From Nitrososphaerales archaeon (lineage in GTDB: Archaea > Thermoproteota > Nitrososphaeria > Nitrososphaerales > Gagatemarchaeaceae), in contig JAJTZB010000002.1 of NCBI GenBank assembly GCA_032906765.1, positions 124,001 to 188,000 of the forward strand: a stretch of 64,000 bases of DNA. Direction: 5' to 3'. The position numbers and the translations under genes were made by a program. Under the pieces are notes generated by a model that saw only the letters and a program-made list of their open reading frames with translations, did no database searches and was not told the origin of the DNA. Every line of letters starts with the position of its first letter. Position 1 is the first letter of the stretch. Below are positions 43,357 to 51,241 of this stretch, in pieces.

Positions 43357-43524
43357 TTGCCGATAGCCGACGTGACCAAGAAGCAGATAGCCCAGAAGAG
43401 GAGGCTCTACCTGAAGGTCTGCCTGCGCTGCGGCGCGAGGAACCCGTTGCAGGCAGAGCGGTGCAGGAAGTGCAGGACCTCTGACCTGAGGCTAAAGAAC
43501 CGCTCAGTCGGCGTGAAAAAGTAA
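43357..43524 (+). CDS. rpl40e: Ribosomal protein L40e
   Basis: TTG 43357 opens 55 codons reading MPIADVTKKQIAQKRRLY then LKVCLRCGARNP, AERCRKCRT and RLKNRSVGVKK. The CxxC...CxxC zinc ribbon and the basic tail match archaeal L40e. It lies between sucD and tRNA-Val on the same strand. It is part of the large ribosomal subunit. Confidence 0.9.
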   Translation: MPIADVTKKQIAQKRRLYLKVCLRCGARNPLQAERCRKCRTSDLRLKNRSVGVKK

Positions 43525-43558
43525 AGCAAATATCGAGTGAGTTGAAGGCGGGTCGCTG

Positions 43559-43632
43559 GGGCCGGTGGTCTAGCCTGGTAGGACGCGAGTCTCACACGCT
43601 CGAAGTCAGGAGTTCAATTCTCCTCCGGCCCA
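43559..43632 (+). tRNA. tRNA-Val (CAC)
   Basis: The sequence folds fully: acceptor GGGCCGG with CCGGCCC, D-stem GTCT/GGAC, anticodon stem CGAGT/GCTCG with loop CTCACAC (anticodon CAC), variable loop AAGTC and T-arm AGGAG-TTCAATT-CTCCT. Discriminator A; CCA is not encoded and no intron is present. Confidence 0.93.
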
Positions 43633-43758
43633 CCTCAAGCATGCGGCTTCATTTCACGAGGCTGCGGACGACCGTCTGGAGCCGTAACCGCTCGGCAATT
43701 GCTGAAGTTATAGTGGGCTGCGCGCTGAAATGATGCGTGCCGTCGGAGTCGAGCAGGT

Positions 43759-44169
43759 CTATCTCTTGTGCTTCTCGTAGGCGACCCGCGACAGCAGGTC
43801 GGCTTCCTCGTTCTTCTCGCGCGGAATCCACTCGAACTTCACCGACCCGAGTTGACTGACCAGTTCTTTCGCTTCCTTCAGTTTCGGAAGGTAGCCGCCT
43901 CTTTTGGCCTTCCACCCCAGCCCCATCTGGCCGACGAGCAGCCTTGAGTCAGACCTGACGGTCACGTCTCCTTTGACCCCGAGCTGCTTCAGCTTCTTCA
44001 GCGCCTCGACGAGCGCCGTGTACTCTGAGAAGTTGTTCGTTACGCCGTAGCCGGCCAGCCCTTCTCCTTCCGCGATCTTCTTCGAACCCTCGTAGATTGT
44101 GAACCCGTAGGTGCCCGTCCCCGGATTGCGAGGTTCGCTTAGCCCATCAATGTAGACCGTCGCTGTCAG
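43759..44169 (-). CDS. rnhA: Ribonuclease HI
   Basis: Residues numbered from a proposed start at 44169 give 136 aa with the four catalytic acids: Asp8 (YIDG), Glu49 (NNFSEYTA), Asp74 (RSDSRL) and Asp124 (NEEADLLSR). The fold is the compact archaeal/RNase HI type that cleaves RNA in RNA-DNA hybrids. No ATG, GTG or TTG lies in frame after the upstream CBS gene's TAG. A clear GGAGG at about 44178-44182 lies 8 nt before a CTG codon, proposed as the start. The alternative is a longer protein from 44295 overlapping the CBS gene. Confidence 0.8.
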   Translation of the reverse strand: MTATVYIDGLSEPRNPGTGTYGFTIYEGSKKIAEGEGLAGYGVTNNFSEYTALVEALKKLKQLGVKGDVTVRSDSRLLVGQMGLGWKAKRGGYLPKLKEAKELVSQLGSVKFEWIPREKNEEADLLSRVAYEKHKR

Positions 44170-44185
44170 AGATGTGGCCTCCTTG

Positions 44186-44614
44186 CTAGAACCAGGGTGC
44201 CTGAAGCCTACTGATCTGGGAAGACACCTTGTCCACGTAGGCTTGGAGATTGGCCAATACCGTCTTTTCGGTGATGTATCCGACAACCTGGTCACCCTCC
44301 TTGACCAGCATCCTCCTGATGCCCTTCTCGCTCATCATCTGGGAGATGGCCGCGATTCCTTCGCTCGCCTTCACTGAGAAGAGCTCCGTTGTCATTATCT
44401 CAGCCAACCTGACGGTGGCAGGGTCCCTGCCCTCGGCCACAACCTTCGAGACGATGTCCCACTCCGTCACCAAACCAGCTGGATGCGTCGGCGAGTCGAT
44501 GACAACGAAGCCGTGCCTTGCAGACTTCATCGTCTTTGCTGCCTCCAGGACCGTGGTCTCCTTCGGAAGCGCCAGCAGGTCTTTCTGAAGAATGTCCCTT
44601 GCGTAGAGGACCAT
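44186..44614 (-). CDS. Two-CBS-domain protein
   Basis: A 142-residue protein made of two CBS repeats: residues 8-62 (TVLEAAKTMKSARHGFVVID, GLVTEWDIVSKVV) and 70-125 (IMTTELFSVKASEGIAAISQ, MLVKEGDQVVGYITEKTV). CBS pairs bind adenosine nucleotides and report energy state. ATG 44614 has GCTATATTGG about 28 nt upstream. The rnhA gene follows within 16 nt, so the two are probably co-transcribed. The regulatory target is unknown. Confidence 0.85.
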   Translation of the reverse strand: MVLYARDILQKDLLALPKETTVLEAAKTMKSARHGFVVIDSPTHPAGLVTEWDIVSKVVAEGRDPATVRLAEIMTTELFSVKASEGIAAISQMMSEKGIRRMLVKEGDQVVGYITEKTVLANLQAYVDKVSSQISRLQAPWF

Positions 44615-44700
44615 TGTATCTTAGTGTGCCTACGTCCAATATAGCCTTTCTGCGTCCCTATCTGGGTAAGAAGCGGTATCAAGAATGAAAATGAAAACGG

Positions 44701-44725
44701 AGCGGCCGTCTCTGAGACAGGCCGC
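44701..44725 (-). terminator. Hairpin terminator of the TRAM gene
   Basis: On the minus strand GCGGCCTGTCTC and GAGACGGCCGC pair with one bulge, followed by TCCGTTTTCATTTTCATT. It lies about 30 nt after the TRAM gene's TAG. Confidence 0.6.
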
Positions 44726-44753
44726 CTGCGAACAGTGCAGGGTCGCGTGGACC

Positions 44754-45070
44754 CTACGTTCCTGTCTCTTCGCTCTCTGAGCTGGAGGACTCGCCGCCCT
44801 CAGACCCGCCGACGACTTGACCCGTGGCGAACCTGTTGGCTACTTGAGTGACCTTGACCTTTCCTTGCCAGCCCTGCTTTGCGCCGGCCACAAAGATGAC
44901 GAAACCGTCGACCTTTGCGATGCCGTCGCCGCGCCTGCTGATCTCGGAAATGGTAACGTCGTACTCCTTTCCGACCTCAACTGGCTTTGGCTTGAAGGAC
45001 CTGAAACCGCCTCCACTCGAACCGCCGCTGCGGCCGTAGCCTCCTCCTCGTCCGAAACTCGTCTTTTCAC
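44754..45070 (-). CDS. TRAM-domain RNA-binding protein, start disrupted
   Basis: The frame ending at TAG 44754 reads a Gly/Arg-rich start (SFGRGGGYGRSGG), then PVEVGKEYDVTISEISRRGD, GIAKVDGFVIFVAGAKQGWQ and GKVKVTQVANRFATGQV, and an acidic Ser/Glu tail. This is the small archaeal TRAM protein, an RNA chaperone-like factor. The frame has no ATG, GTG or TTG. A GTG at 45070 (GTGAAAAGA) is in the -1 related frame; one more A in the AAAA run, or a -1 slip there, would join it to the TRAM frame. The end coordinate therefore uses this GTG provisionally. Confidence 0.65.
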
Positions 45071-45153
45071 ATCCTAGCGTCTTTTCGGTACCGCTGAAGA
45101 AGCGACCTCCGATTCGGGTTATTAAACGTGACGTTGTCGGGTTCTGGAAAGTC

Positions 45154-45440
45154 TTAGTCGGATTCGATCCCCTTCTCTGAGTTGGAAACTTTCGTCGGAT
45201 GACTCGCGTTCTGAATCAGCGTCAGCCACTTGTCCTCCCCCCGCACGATGATTCCCGCCTTGTCCGCAGGAGTCGCCCCGTCCAAACCCATGTGCGGTCT
45301 GACGTAGTTGTGGTAAATCTGGTAGCCCTTGAGGATGGGTGTCCCCCCGCTTTACCCCCCGCATGACCTTTTCTCTGTCTCTGAACTCTCCGTTCAGCCT
45401 CTCCATCCTATTATTGTGAACTATTCCGTCCTCGCGTCTA
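45154..45440 (-). pseudogene. Transposase C-terminal remnant (frameshifted)
   Basis: The minus strand encodes VHNNRMERLNGEFRDREK then VMRGVKRGDT, nearly the same as the C-terminal catalytic region of the intact transposase at 51242. After a short indel near 45342 the homology continues in another frame (LKGYQIYHNYVRPHMGLDGA, TPADKAGI) to a TAA at 45154. Only about the last 95 codons remain. It is a dead copy of a related but not identical element, lying between the TRAM gene and rpl38e. Confidence 0.8.
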
Positions 45441-45504
45441 GACATTCTGCGCCTGCAAGGGTTAGGATAGGATTGATATGGGGGGTGAAGGAGGCCTGGC
45501 CAGA

Positions 45505-45699
45505 TTGCCAACTGAACTGAAGTCGAAGGAAGAATTCCAGAAGCTCTTGGAGTCAGCTGACGAGGTGAGAGTGGTCAGGAGCGGCGACAACGCGAAGCTG
45601 AAGCTTAAGACGAAGGATTCTCTCGTCACCTACAAGACGACGACAGAGGAAGCGGACGAGCTGACCAAGGGACTGAAGATAGACGTCGTAGAGTACTGA
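45505..45699 (+). CDS. rpl38e: Ribosomal protein L38e
   Basis: From TTG 45505 the 64-residue product reads MPTELKSKEEFQKLLESA, then EVRVVRSGDNAKLKLKTKD and YKTTTEEADELTKGLKI. This follows the L38e pattern of an N-terminal helix, RR-G-D..KLK strand and C-terminal helix plus strand. L38e is restricted to eukaryotes and some TACK archaea. An upstream in-frame ATG at 45478 would add an unrelated Gly-rich stretch. The transposase remnant ends just upstream, so the promoter region is rearranged. Confidence 0.75.
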   Translation: MPTELKSKEEFQKLLESADEVRVVRSGDNAKLKLKTKDSLVTYKTTTEEADELTKGLKIDVVEY

Positions 45700-45700
45700 C

Positions 45701-46570
45701 CTAGAGTAGAAATATGGCGAGAAGGGCGACCCCAAGCACCATTGGGATAGGGAGTCCAGGAAGCAACCTCTTCTTGCTCAGGAGAAACAGCGTTGCAATC
45801 ACCCCCGCGTCTATTGTGAAGATGGTCACAAGAGACACAAGCGGCGACAGGTAGAACAGGGCGAGCGACGGGAGCATAGTGTAGAACACAATGTCGCCCA
45901 GCCCGAGTGTGAACTCGCCAGCCCGGATGGACATCCCTTGCAGGGCGACCCCTGGGGCCATCCCGATTAACTGCTTCAGGGGCCCCCTGAACACGGCGTA
46001 GATGTCATAGACCGAGAAGACTACTGGTAGCGCTAGGGCTGTAAGGGGTGGGAGGGTCGAGGCGAAGAAGCTGCCCACCTCAGCTCCCACGAAAGCGAGA
46101 ATCGCGTCCGAGAGCCAAGGGTTGCTCTTCACGAATATCGTGTACCCGATCAGCACAACAACGGTCAGCGATGCTGCAGCGTCAATCGGCAGCTCCAGCA
46201 CGGGCGGAACGTACCTCCAGATGATGTCGTCGACAGTCGTCAAAGTCAGGAGGAACGCGGAGAGCGAAACAGAAGCGAAGATGAGAACCCGGAACGACAT
46301 GACCCTCTTCCTTCGAAGGACCCACACGAGAGCCAACGTCGATGCGAACACAACGAGTACGAGGATTATCGCGTTTCCTGCCGAGCCGGCACTTGATGTA
46401 CCCAGTGGGGCGTAGGTGTAGCCGCTAGTTGCAACAAAGTTGACGTAGGTAGGCAGGTTCTGGTACGTGATGCCGAGCGCCGCGAGCTGAATCACCAAGA
46501 CAATTGCGACGGCCTCCAGCAGGTTCGGAACCGTGACGCGCTTCTTCTCTGGCTCTTGTGTCTCGCTCAC
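45701..46570 (-). CDS. Presenilin-like intramembrane aspartyl protease
   Basis: The 289-residue membrane protein has about nine hydrophobic segments. Catalytic Asp189 lies in VYDIY and Asp226 in LGLGD, the paired YD and GxGD motifs of presenilin/signal peptide peptidases (A22). A PGLPIP stretch near 271-276 stands where the PAL motif is expected. It would cleave transmembrane helices within the membrane; substrates are unknown. Start ATG 46570; it ends 1 nt after rpl38e, convergent. Confidence 0.85.
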   Translation of the reverse strand: MSETQEPEKKRVTVPNLLEAVAIVLVIQLAALGITYQNLPTYVNFVATSGYTYAPLGTSSAGSAGNAIILVLVVFASTLALVWVLRRKRVMSFRVLIFASVSLSAFLLTLTTVDDIIWRYVPPVLELPIDAAASLTVVVLIGYTIFVKSNPWLSDAILAFVGAEVGSFFASTLPPLTALALPVVFSVYDIYAVFRGPLKQLIGMAPGVALQGMSIRAGEFTLGLGDIVFYTMLPSLALFYLSPLVSLVTIFTIDAGVIATLFLLSKKRLLPGLPIPMVLGVALLAIFLL

Positions 46571-46620
46571 GCCTGCTGGCCGCTGCCCCGTGTCAGGCTA
46601 ATAGACATTTTACCGGTCGC

Positions 46621-47877
46621 TTAGACTTGGAACTCTTGGCCTGGCATCGCTGCCGTGGCCTCTGCGCCCATATCCTGGTGGAGCTGGTCGGCGAGCGCGA
46701 TGCACGACTCTTCCTCGCCGTGGACAGTCAGGAACTTGGGCGAGCCCTTGATACCCTTCAGGTCGCTCAGAAGCTCGGTCTTGCCGCTGTGGGACGAGAA
46801 GTCGAACCTCCTCACCTCTGCCTTCACCTTGGTCGGCTTCCCACGATAAATCGTCAGGCCCTTGTCGATCAGAGTCCTGCCCGGCGTGCCCGGAACTTGG
46901 AAGCTGACTATGGCAATGCCGTTCTTCTCATCCATCGAGAGGTGCTCGTTGTAGAAGATGGAGGCGCCGCCCACGAGCATCCCGGCAGGCGAGACTATCA
47001 CTCCAGGTCTACTTGTTATCCGCCTCCTCTGAGTCCACGAGGTAACCTCTTCGATGCTCTCTAGCATCCTCCGGAGAGCGGTAGGGTCGCGAAGGAACTC
47101 CTGATAGCGGAGAAGGATACCGTTGACCTTCAACGCCATCCCGTCCATGGAGACCGGGTGCTTGAACCCGCTCTTGACGAGTGTCATCGCAATCTCCTGG
47201 GCCCTCCCGACAGAGAACGCAGGCACGAGGAGGACGCCGCCTCTCTCAACAACCGCGTTGGCGAATTCGACGAGTTCCGCCTCTGCCTTGGACCTGTGAG
47301 GATGGTCCGCGGTTGCGTAGGTGCTCTCGGTGATCACCATGTCTGCCTCCCCGAGGTTCTTCCACGAGCCGCTGAGCAAGTTCGTCTCGCCTCCGTTGAT
47401 GTCGCCCGTGTAGAGCAGCCTCTTCGACCCTGCCTCCACGGAGATGACGGCAGAGCCAGGGATGTGGCCCGCGTCGTAGAAGGAGATGGTGAAGTCGCCG
47501 ATCTGGAACGGTTCCATGTAACCGTGGTTCACCGTGTTGGTGTTCATAGCCATGAGGTCGATGAACTCGAAGGGCAGGTACTGCCCGGAGATCTTGATGA
47601 AGTCCTGAATCAGCAGGCTTGAGAGCTCCGAGGTAACCGGCGTTGCGTGGAGTTTCATGTTGCCTCCGAGAAAGTGGAGGGGAGCGGCACCCGAATGGTC
47701 AAGGTGAGCGTGGCTCAGCACGACTGCCTTGATGTCCTTCGGGGGCACGTGCATCGGGAACCCTGGCACTTTCGTGGTCATGGCTCCGTAGTCGAGCAGG
47801 ATCTTGCTGTCTCTGTGCGTCACGAGAAAAGCGGAGCGGCCGACCTGCCTGGCTGCTCCCAGAACCTTTACTTCCAT
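46621..47877 (-). CDS. Beta-CASP MBL ribonuclease (aCPSF2-like)
   Basis: A 418-residue metallo-beta-lactamase/beta-CASP nuclease. It has SHAHLDH (residues 55-61), DAGHIPGSA, YTGDINGG, VITESTYA, the beta-CASP cap with LLVPAFSVGRAQE, and the late motifs IVSPAGML, FDFSSHSGK and TVHGEEE. It lacks N-terminal KH domains, so it is like aCPSF2 rather than aCPSF1. Role: RNA 5'-3' exonuclease or endonuclease in mRNA turnover. The ATG is at 47877. The transposon at 47936 is inserted in its upstream region. Confidence 0.88.
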   Translation of the reverse strand: MEVKVLGAARQVGRSAFLVTHRDSKILLDYGAMTTKVPGFPMHVPPKDIKAVVLSHAHLDHSGAAPLHFLGGNMKLHATPVTSELSSLLIQDFIKISGQYLPFEFIDLMAMNTNTVNHGYMEPFQIGDFTISFYDAGHIPGSAVISVEAGSKRLLYTGDINGGETNLLSGSWKNLGEADMVITESTYATADHPHRSKAEAELVEFANAVVERGGVLLVPAFSVGRAQEIAMTLVKSGFKHPVSMDGMALKVNGILLRYQEFLRDPTALRRMLESIEEVTSWTQRRRITSRPGVIVSPAGMLVGGASIFYNEHLSMDEKNGIAIVSFQVPGTPGRTLIDKGLTIYRGKPTKVKAEVRRFDFSSHSGKTELLSDLKGIKGSPKFLTVHGEEESCIALADQLHQDMGAEATAAMPGQEFQV

Positions 47878-47927
47878 TAATCGTAATCCTTTGAGAAACG
47901 CGCGCTTTTGATTGTCTATAAGGCTTT

Positions 47928-47935
47928 CCCCGCCT
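47928..47935. repeat. Left 8-bp target site duplication
   Basis: CCCCGCCT directly abuts the left inverted repeat. The identical 8 bp directly follows the right inverted repeat at 53412-53419. Confidence 0.9.
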
Positions 47936-47997
47936 GGCTCTGGTAAGTCTGTGGGCCATGCTTCAGGGTTTTGTGCCTGTTAAGGGGCGGGCCATAT
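47936..47997. repeat. Left terminal inverted repeat
   Basis: It pairs with 53350-53411 over about 62 bp with about eight mismatches. Shared blocks are the 23-bp end, TCAGGGT, TGTTAAGGG and CGGGCCATA. Confidence 0.88.
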
Positions 47998-48023
47998 GTT
48001 TCGCCTTTCGTGGTGCTTAAATC

Positions 48024-48032
48024 ATTATAAAA
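48024..48032 (+). promoter_or_regulatory. TATA box of the RM gene
   Basis: ATTATAAAA lies 25-29 nt before the GTG at 48053, which is therefore the likely leaderless start; ATG 48032 would lie in the box itself. Confidence 0.55.
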
Positions 48033-48052
48033 TGGGGCAGGCACTCCCTCAT

Positions 48053-50875
48053 GTGCCAGCGACGGCCACGCTCGCCGACGACCTAAAGGCACTGTCGCGG
48101 CTCGATGTCCTGAACGATGTGTGCAAAGGGAAGAAGTCTGGTGCCGAGGAGGACATTAAGCAGAAGATAGTTGTCCGCGTTCTCGAATGGCTATGCTATG
48201 ACAAAGTGAAGGACATGTCATTTGAGTTCCATGTCGCCAACAAGCGGGCAGACGTGGCGCTACTCATTGACGAGAAACCGAAGGTCATCGTCGAGACAAA
48301 AAGCCCTGAACAAACACTCGACGATTGGAAGGTGAAGTCGCTCCAATACGCGAAGGACAAGTCGATCTCATGGCTCCTCCTCTCTAATGGAATCAAGTTC
48401 CAGCTCTACAAGAGCTTTATCGAAGGCGTCGAGAACTCGCGGAACAGGCCAGTCTTCGAGACAGACCTGAAGCACCTTCCAGAGAGATTTGACGAACTGA
48501 AAGGCCTCATTGGGCATGAACATCTCAGGGACATCGACAAGAATCCAGAGGTGAAGACGCGGGTCGAATCAATCAGGAGGGCCGTCACTGAAGAGGAGCT
48601 TCTGGAAACCCTGAGGGAAGGCAAACGCAAGCTCTTCCTTGACATTCTACCACAGCTAACCGAGAAGTATTCTGGTAACGCAACCTTCAGGCGCAAAATC
48701 GACCGCTGGGTCGAGGAGAAGAGCGTCAATAAGAGCGAAACGTGGCTCGACCAATACGACGCTGACAAGAACTTCCGAGTTCTGGTAGACAAGGCGCTCG
48801 ACATGGATGGGAGGAAAGTAGATTCGACCTTCAGGACGAAATACAACCGCGACAGGCTCTTCCAACAGCAAATCGACGCCAAGCTGAGAGAGAACGATAT
48901 TCAGGTGGACTGGCTTGACAAGATTTGTGCGGAAGGAGCCTACACCTTCATCAATAGGATTCTATTCCTGAGAATCTGCGAAGACAGGGGCCACATCACA
49001 CTCCGCACGACTAAAGAATGGCTTTCCATGCTGAGGTCGGCCTCCCTCAGCGACACGATAGTCGCGATGCTCAGAGAACTCTTCTCCGAAGTGGGCGCTC
49101 AGTTCATCATGTATTCCAAGCCCCTCTTCGACCACATCATGCTCGAAGACCTCAGGTGGAAGAAGGAGACCGTGCTGGAGATAATCGAGCGAACCAAGAA
49201 GCACAACTTCAAGCAGATTGACAGAGACCTCCTCGGCGAGGTCTATCAGAAACACATATCGAAGGAGACGAGAAGAAGCCTCGGCCAGTTTTATACGCCA
49301 GACGACCTTATCAACCATATCCTCGACCAAATCGAACTCACGCCCGACATGAAGGTGGCCGATATAGCGTGCGGTTCAGGCGGGTTCCTGAAGTTCACCT
49401 ACGAGCGACTGCTACCCAAGATGCTCAAAGAAGGGTGGGATGCGAAGTCAGCCCACATCCACCTTATGTCTAAAGTCCTTCATGGAATCGACATCGACTC
49501 GTTTGCCACCCAACTGACCATGATGAACCTCCTGCTTCTTGACCTTGAGAACCCGAGTCCTTCGATGAACATCTACGAATGGGACAGTCTCAAGACTGTC
49601 CAGCTCCCACACACAACCGAGAGCGAAAACGGCTTCGAGCAGATGAACGCTCCGACGGAGATACTTGAGTCAGAAGCAGTCCAAGCGGCAATCGGCAATC
49701 CTCCATATGTTGACATCAGACGCAGTAACCCGATGTATCATGACGAGTTCGGCAACTATTATCAGAACATCATAAGCGGCAGGATTAACTCGTCCTCGAT
49801 GTTTGTCAGAAGGTGCATCGACATCGTTGAGGACGGTGGATACATTGGGTTAGTCCTTCCGAAGTCGATGCTGAGGGTCGATTCCTACTCTGGGATAAGG
49901 AAATACATCCTTGAGAACTGCGAGCTTCTGAGCATCACAGATGTTGGTAGGGGCTTCGAGGACGTTGGCTTCGAGGTGGTGACGATGGTGATGCGGAAGA
50001 ACAAGAACAAGGCCAAGCGCCAGCGCAACATGGTCAACGCCATAACTAACGTGGTCAACCTGAAATCGAAACAGTATGACCAGACGGCAATCCCGCAGAC
50101 ACTCTGGGAGAAGACCGACACCTTCGCAATCTACCTTACGGGTCAGACCGAGGTAATCGCGTCGAAGATGCTCGAAGGAAGCGAGCGGCTGATGGACATA
50201 GTTGGGCCGAATGGAATCTGGCGCGGCCTCCCCATGACGGTCAACGACCCGATGCTCAAGCAGTCCAAGACCCAGACTGACCAAGAGCCAATCTTTCAGG
50301 GCGAGTCGATCGGCAGATACATCAAGAAGCATTCGTTGTTCGTGAATAGGGCTTATGTCAACGCCACGTTTGCCGACGCGACTGAGAAGCTGAGGACGGG
50401 CAAGATAATGATTCAGAACATCGTCTCATCAAGGGTCAGGTGCGTCGGAACCTATGATGAGAACGGTGTCCTTAACATCGACACCATAACAAACGTCAAA
50501 GTGACCGACAAGGACTTCCTCGACACATACGTCCTCGGGATTCTGAACTCGAAGCTTGCGACCCTCTTCATCCGTGACGTGGTGTTCAACCGAGCCGAAC
50601 TCACAATGCACATGGACAGGTCGTATCTCGGCAAGGTTCCTATAAAGCGGGTGAGCAAGAGAGGGCAGGAGGAAATCGCCGACAAGGTCTCCGAGATGAT
50701 TGAGGTCAGTTCAAAGCTGGCGGGCATGGGTTACGACCTCTACACGGCGACAGAATACAACCCGTTGATGGAGAAGCTGACCAAACTGGACGCGAGCATA
50801 GACGATGACATCTTCGACATCTACGGACTGACCGACGACGAGAAGGATTACGTCAGGAAAGCAATTCCCTACTAA
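48053..50875 (+). CDS. Fused restriction-modification enzyme (type IIG-like)
   Basis: A 940-residue single-chain enzyme. The N-terminal nuclease domain (about 1-150) carries a PD-(D/E)xK-type set: Asp in RADVALL (near 67) and VIVETK (near 81-83). A helical linker (160-400) leads to an N6-adenine methyltransferase with RRSLGQFYTP, ADIACGSGGFL (motif I, near 438) and IGNPPYVDIRR (motif IV, near 548). The target-recognition region makes up the last 300 residues. It should methylate and cut the same asymmetric DNA site. It is cargo of the transposon; the last 4 nt overlap the AbrB gene. Confidence 0.88.
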   Translation: MPATATLADDLKALSRLDVLNDVCKGKKSGAEEDIKQKIVVRVLEWLCYDKVKDMSFEFHVANKRADVALLIDEKPKVIVETKSPEQTLDDWKVKSLQYAKDKSISWLLLSNGIKFQLYKSFIEGVENSRNRPVFETDLKHLPERFDELKGLIGHEHLRDIDKNPEVKTRVESIRRAVTEEELLETLREGKRKLFLDILPQLTEKYSGNATFRRKIDRWVEEKSVNKSETWLDQYDADKNFRVLVDKALDMDGRKVDSTFRTKYNRDRLFQQQIDAKLRENDIQVDWLDKICAEGAYTFINRILFLRICEDRGHITLRTTKEWLSMLRSASLSDTIVAMLRELFSEVGAQFIMYSKPLFDHIMLEDLRWKKETVLEIIERTKKHNFKQIDRDLLGEVYQKHISKETRRSLGQFYTPDDLINHILDQIELTPDMKVADIACGSGGFLKFTYERLLPKMLKEGWDAKSAHIHLMSKVLHGIDIDSFATQLTMMNLLLLDLENPSPSMNIYEWDSLKTVQLPHTTESENGFEQMNAPTEILESEAVQAAIGNPPYVDIRRSNPMYHDEFGNYYQNIISGRINSSSMFVRRCIDIVEDGGYIGLVLPKSMLRVDSYSGIRKYILENCELLSITDVGRGFEDVGFEVVTMVMRKNKNKAKRQRNMVNAITNVVNLKSKQYDQTAIPQTLWEKTDTFAIYLTGQTEVIASKMLEGSERLMDIVGPNGIWRGLPMTVNDPMLKQSKTQTDQEPIFQGESIGRYIKKHSLFVNRAYVNATFADATEKLRTGKIMIQNIVSSRVRCVGTYDENGVLNIDTITNVKVTDKDFLDTYVLGILNSKLATLFIRDVVFNRAELTMHMDRSYLGKVPIKRVSKRGQEEIADKVSEMIEVSSKLAGMGYDLYTATEYNPLMEKLTKLDASIDDDIFDIYGLTDDEKDYVRKAIPY

Positions 50876-51054
50876 CCCTTCACATCCGTCTCTGACCTAA
50901 TCTCAACCCTCTTCCCTTTCACCACGAAGCTGATTGACTTGGGGTTCCCGAGCAGGTCAGCTATCGGCTTGGGGAGGAACACCTGAATCCCTCTTGTCGG
51001 GTGATAGTTCACGCTGACCGTGAACTCGGTAGCATCCTTCTTCCATTTTGGCAC
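50872..51054 (-). CDS. AbrB/SpoVT-like DNA-binding regulator
   Basis: From GTG 51054 the 60-residue product reads MPKWKKDATEFTVSVNY, then RGIQVFLPKPIADLLGNP and ISFVVKGKRVEIRSET, the swapped-hairpin AbrB layout. The start is chosen because TTATATTAAG at 51111-51120 would place transcription start near 51089; the GTG at 51099 lies upstream of that. It is divergent from the transposase operon and three operator-like repeats lie at and upstream of its start, suggesting autoregulation and transposase control (inference). Confidence 0.65.
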   Translation of the reverse strand: MPKWKKDATEFTVSVNYHPTRGIQVFLPKPIADLLGNPKSISFVVKGKRVEIRSETDVKG

Positions 51055-51067
51055 GGAGCAAGCCTCT

Positions 51068-51139
51068 TTCCACTTGGATATAACGATTGTGCTATCCACT
51101 TGGATACCGCTATCTTAATATAATATCCAAGTGGATACC
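51068..51139. promoter_or_regulatory. Operator repeats around a shared TATA box
   Basis: Three near-palindromic copies of TCCACTTGGATA occur: 51069-51082 (plus), 51095-51108 (plus, TATCCACTTGGATA) and 51124-51137 (minus orientation, TATCCAAGTGGATA). Between the last two lies CTTAATATAA (51112-51121). The box is 25-30 nt from the ATG at 51146 and from the expected start of the AbrB-like gene. The layout looks like a repressor-controlled divergent promoter. Confidence 0.65.
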
Positions 51140-51145
51140 ACTGAC

Positions 51146-51241
51146 ATGCACCCAGAAGAACTCCGCTTCGAAATGGACGCAGACGAATACGCCGAACATG
51201 AGGCCTACGTCGAGGCCAGCTACGAGATGGAGGCGGACTGA
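51146..51241 (+). CDS. 31-residue acidic peptide upstream of transposase
   Basis: ATG 51146 encodes MHPEELRFEMDADEYAEHEA then YVEASYEMEAD, with 13 Asp/Glu and one Arg. The stop TGA is directly followed by the transposase ATG, so translation is probably coupled. A TATA box 25-30 nt upstream makes it a leaderless first cistron. An acidic partner or DNA mimic is a guess; it may only be a leader that sets transposase expression. Confidence 0.5.
   Translation: MHPEELRFEMDADEYAEHEAYVEASYEMEAD

Noticed and set aside
51068-51139. CRISPR array
   Set aside because: There are only three 12-14-bp copies in mixed orientation with irregular short gaps; an operator cluster fits better. No CRISPR array was found elsewhere.
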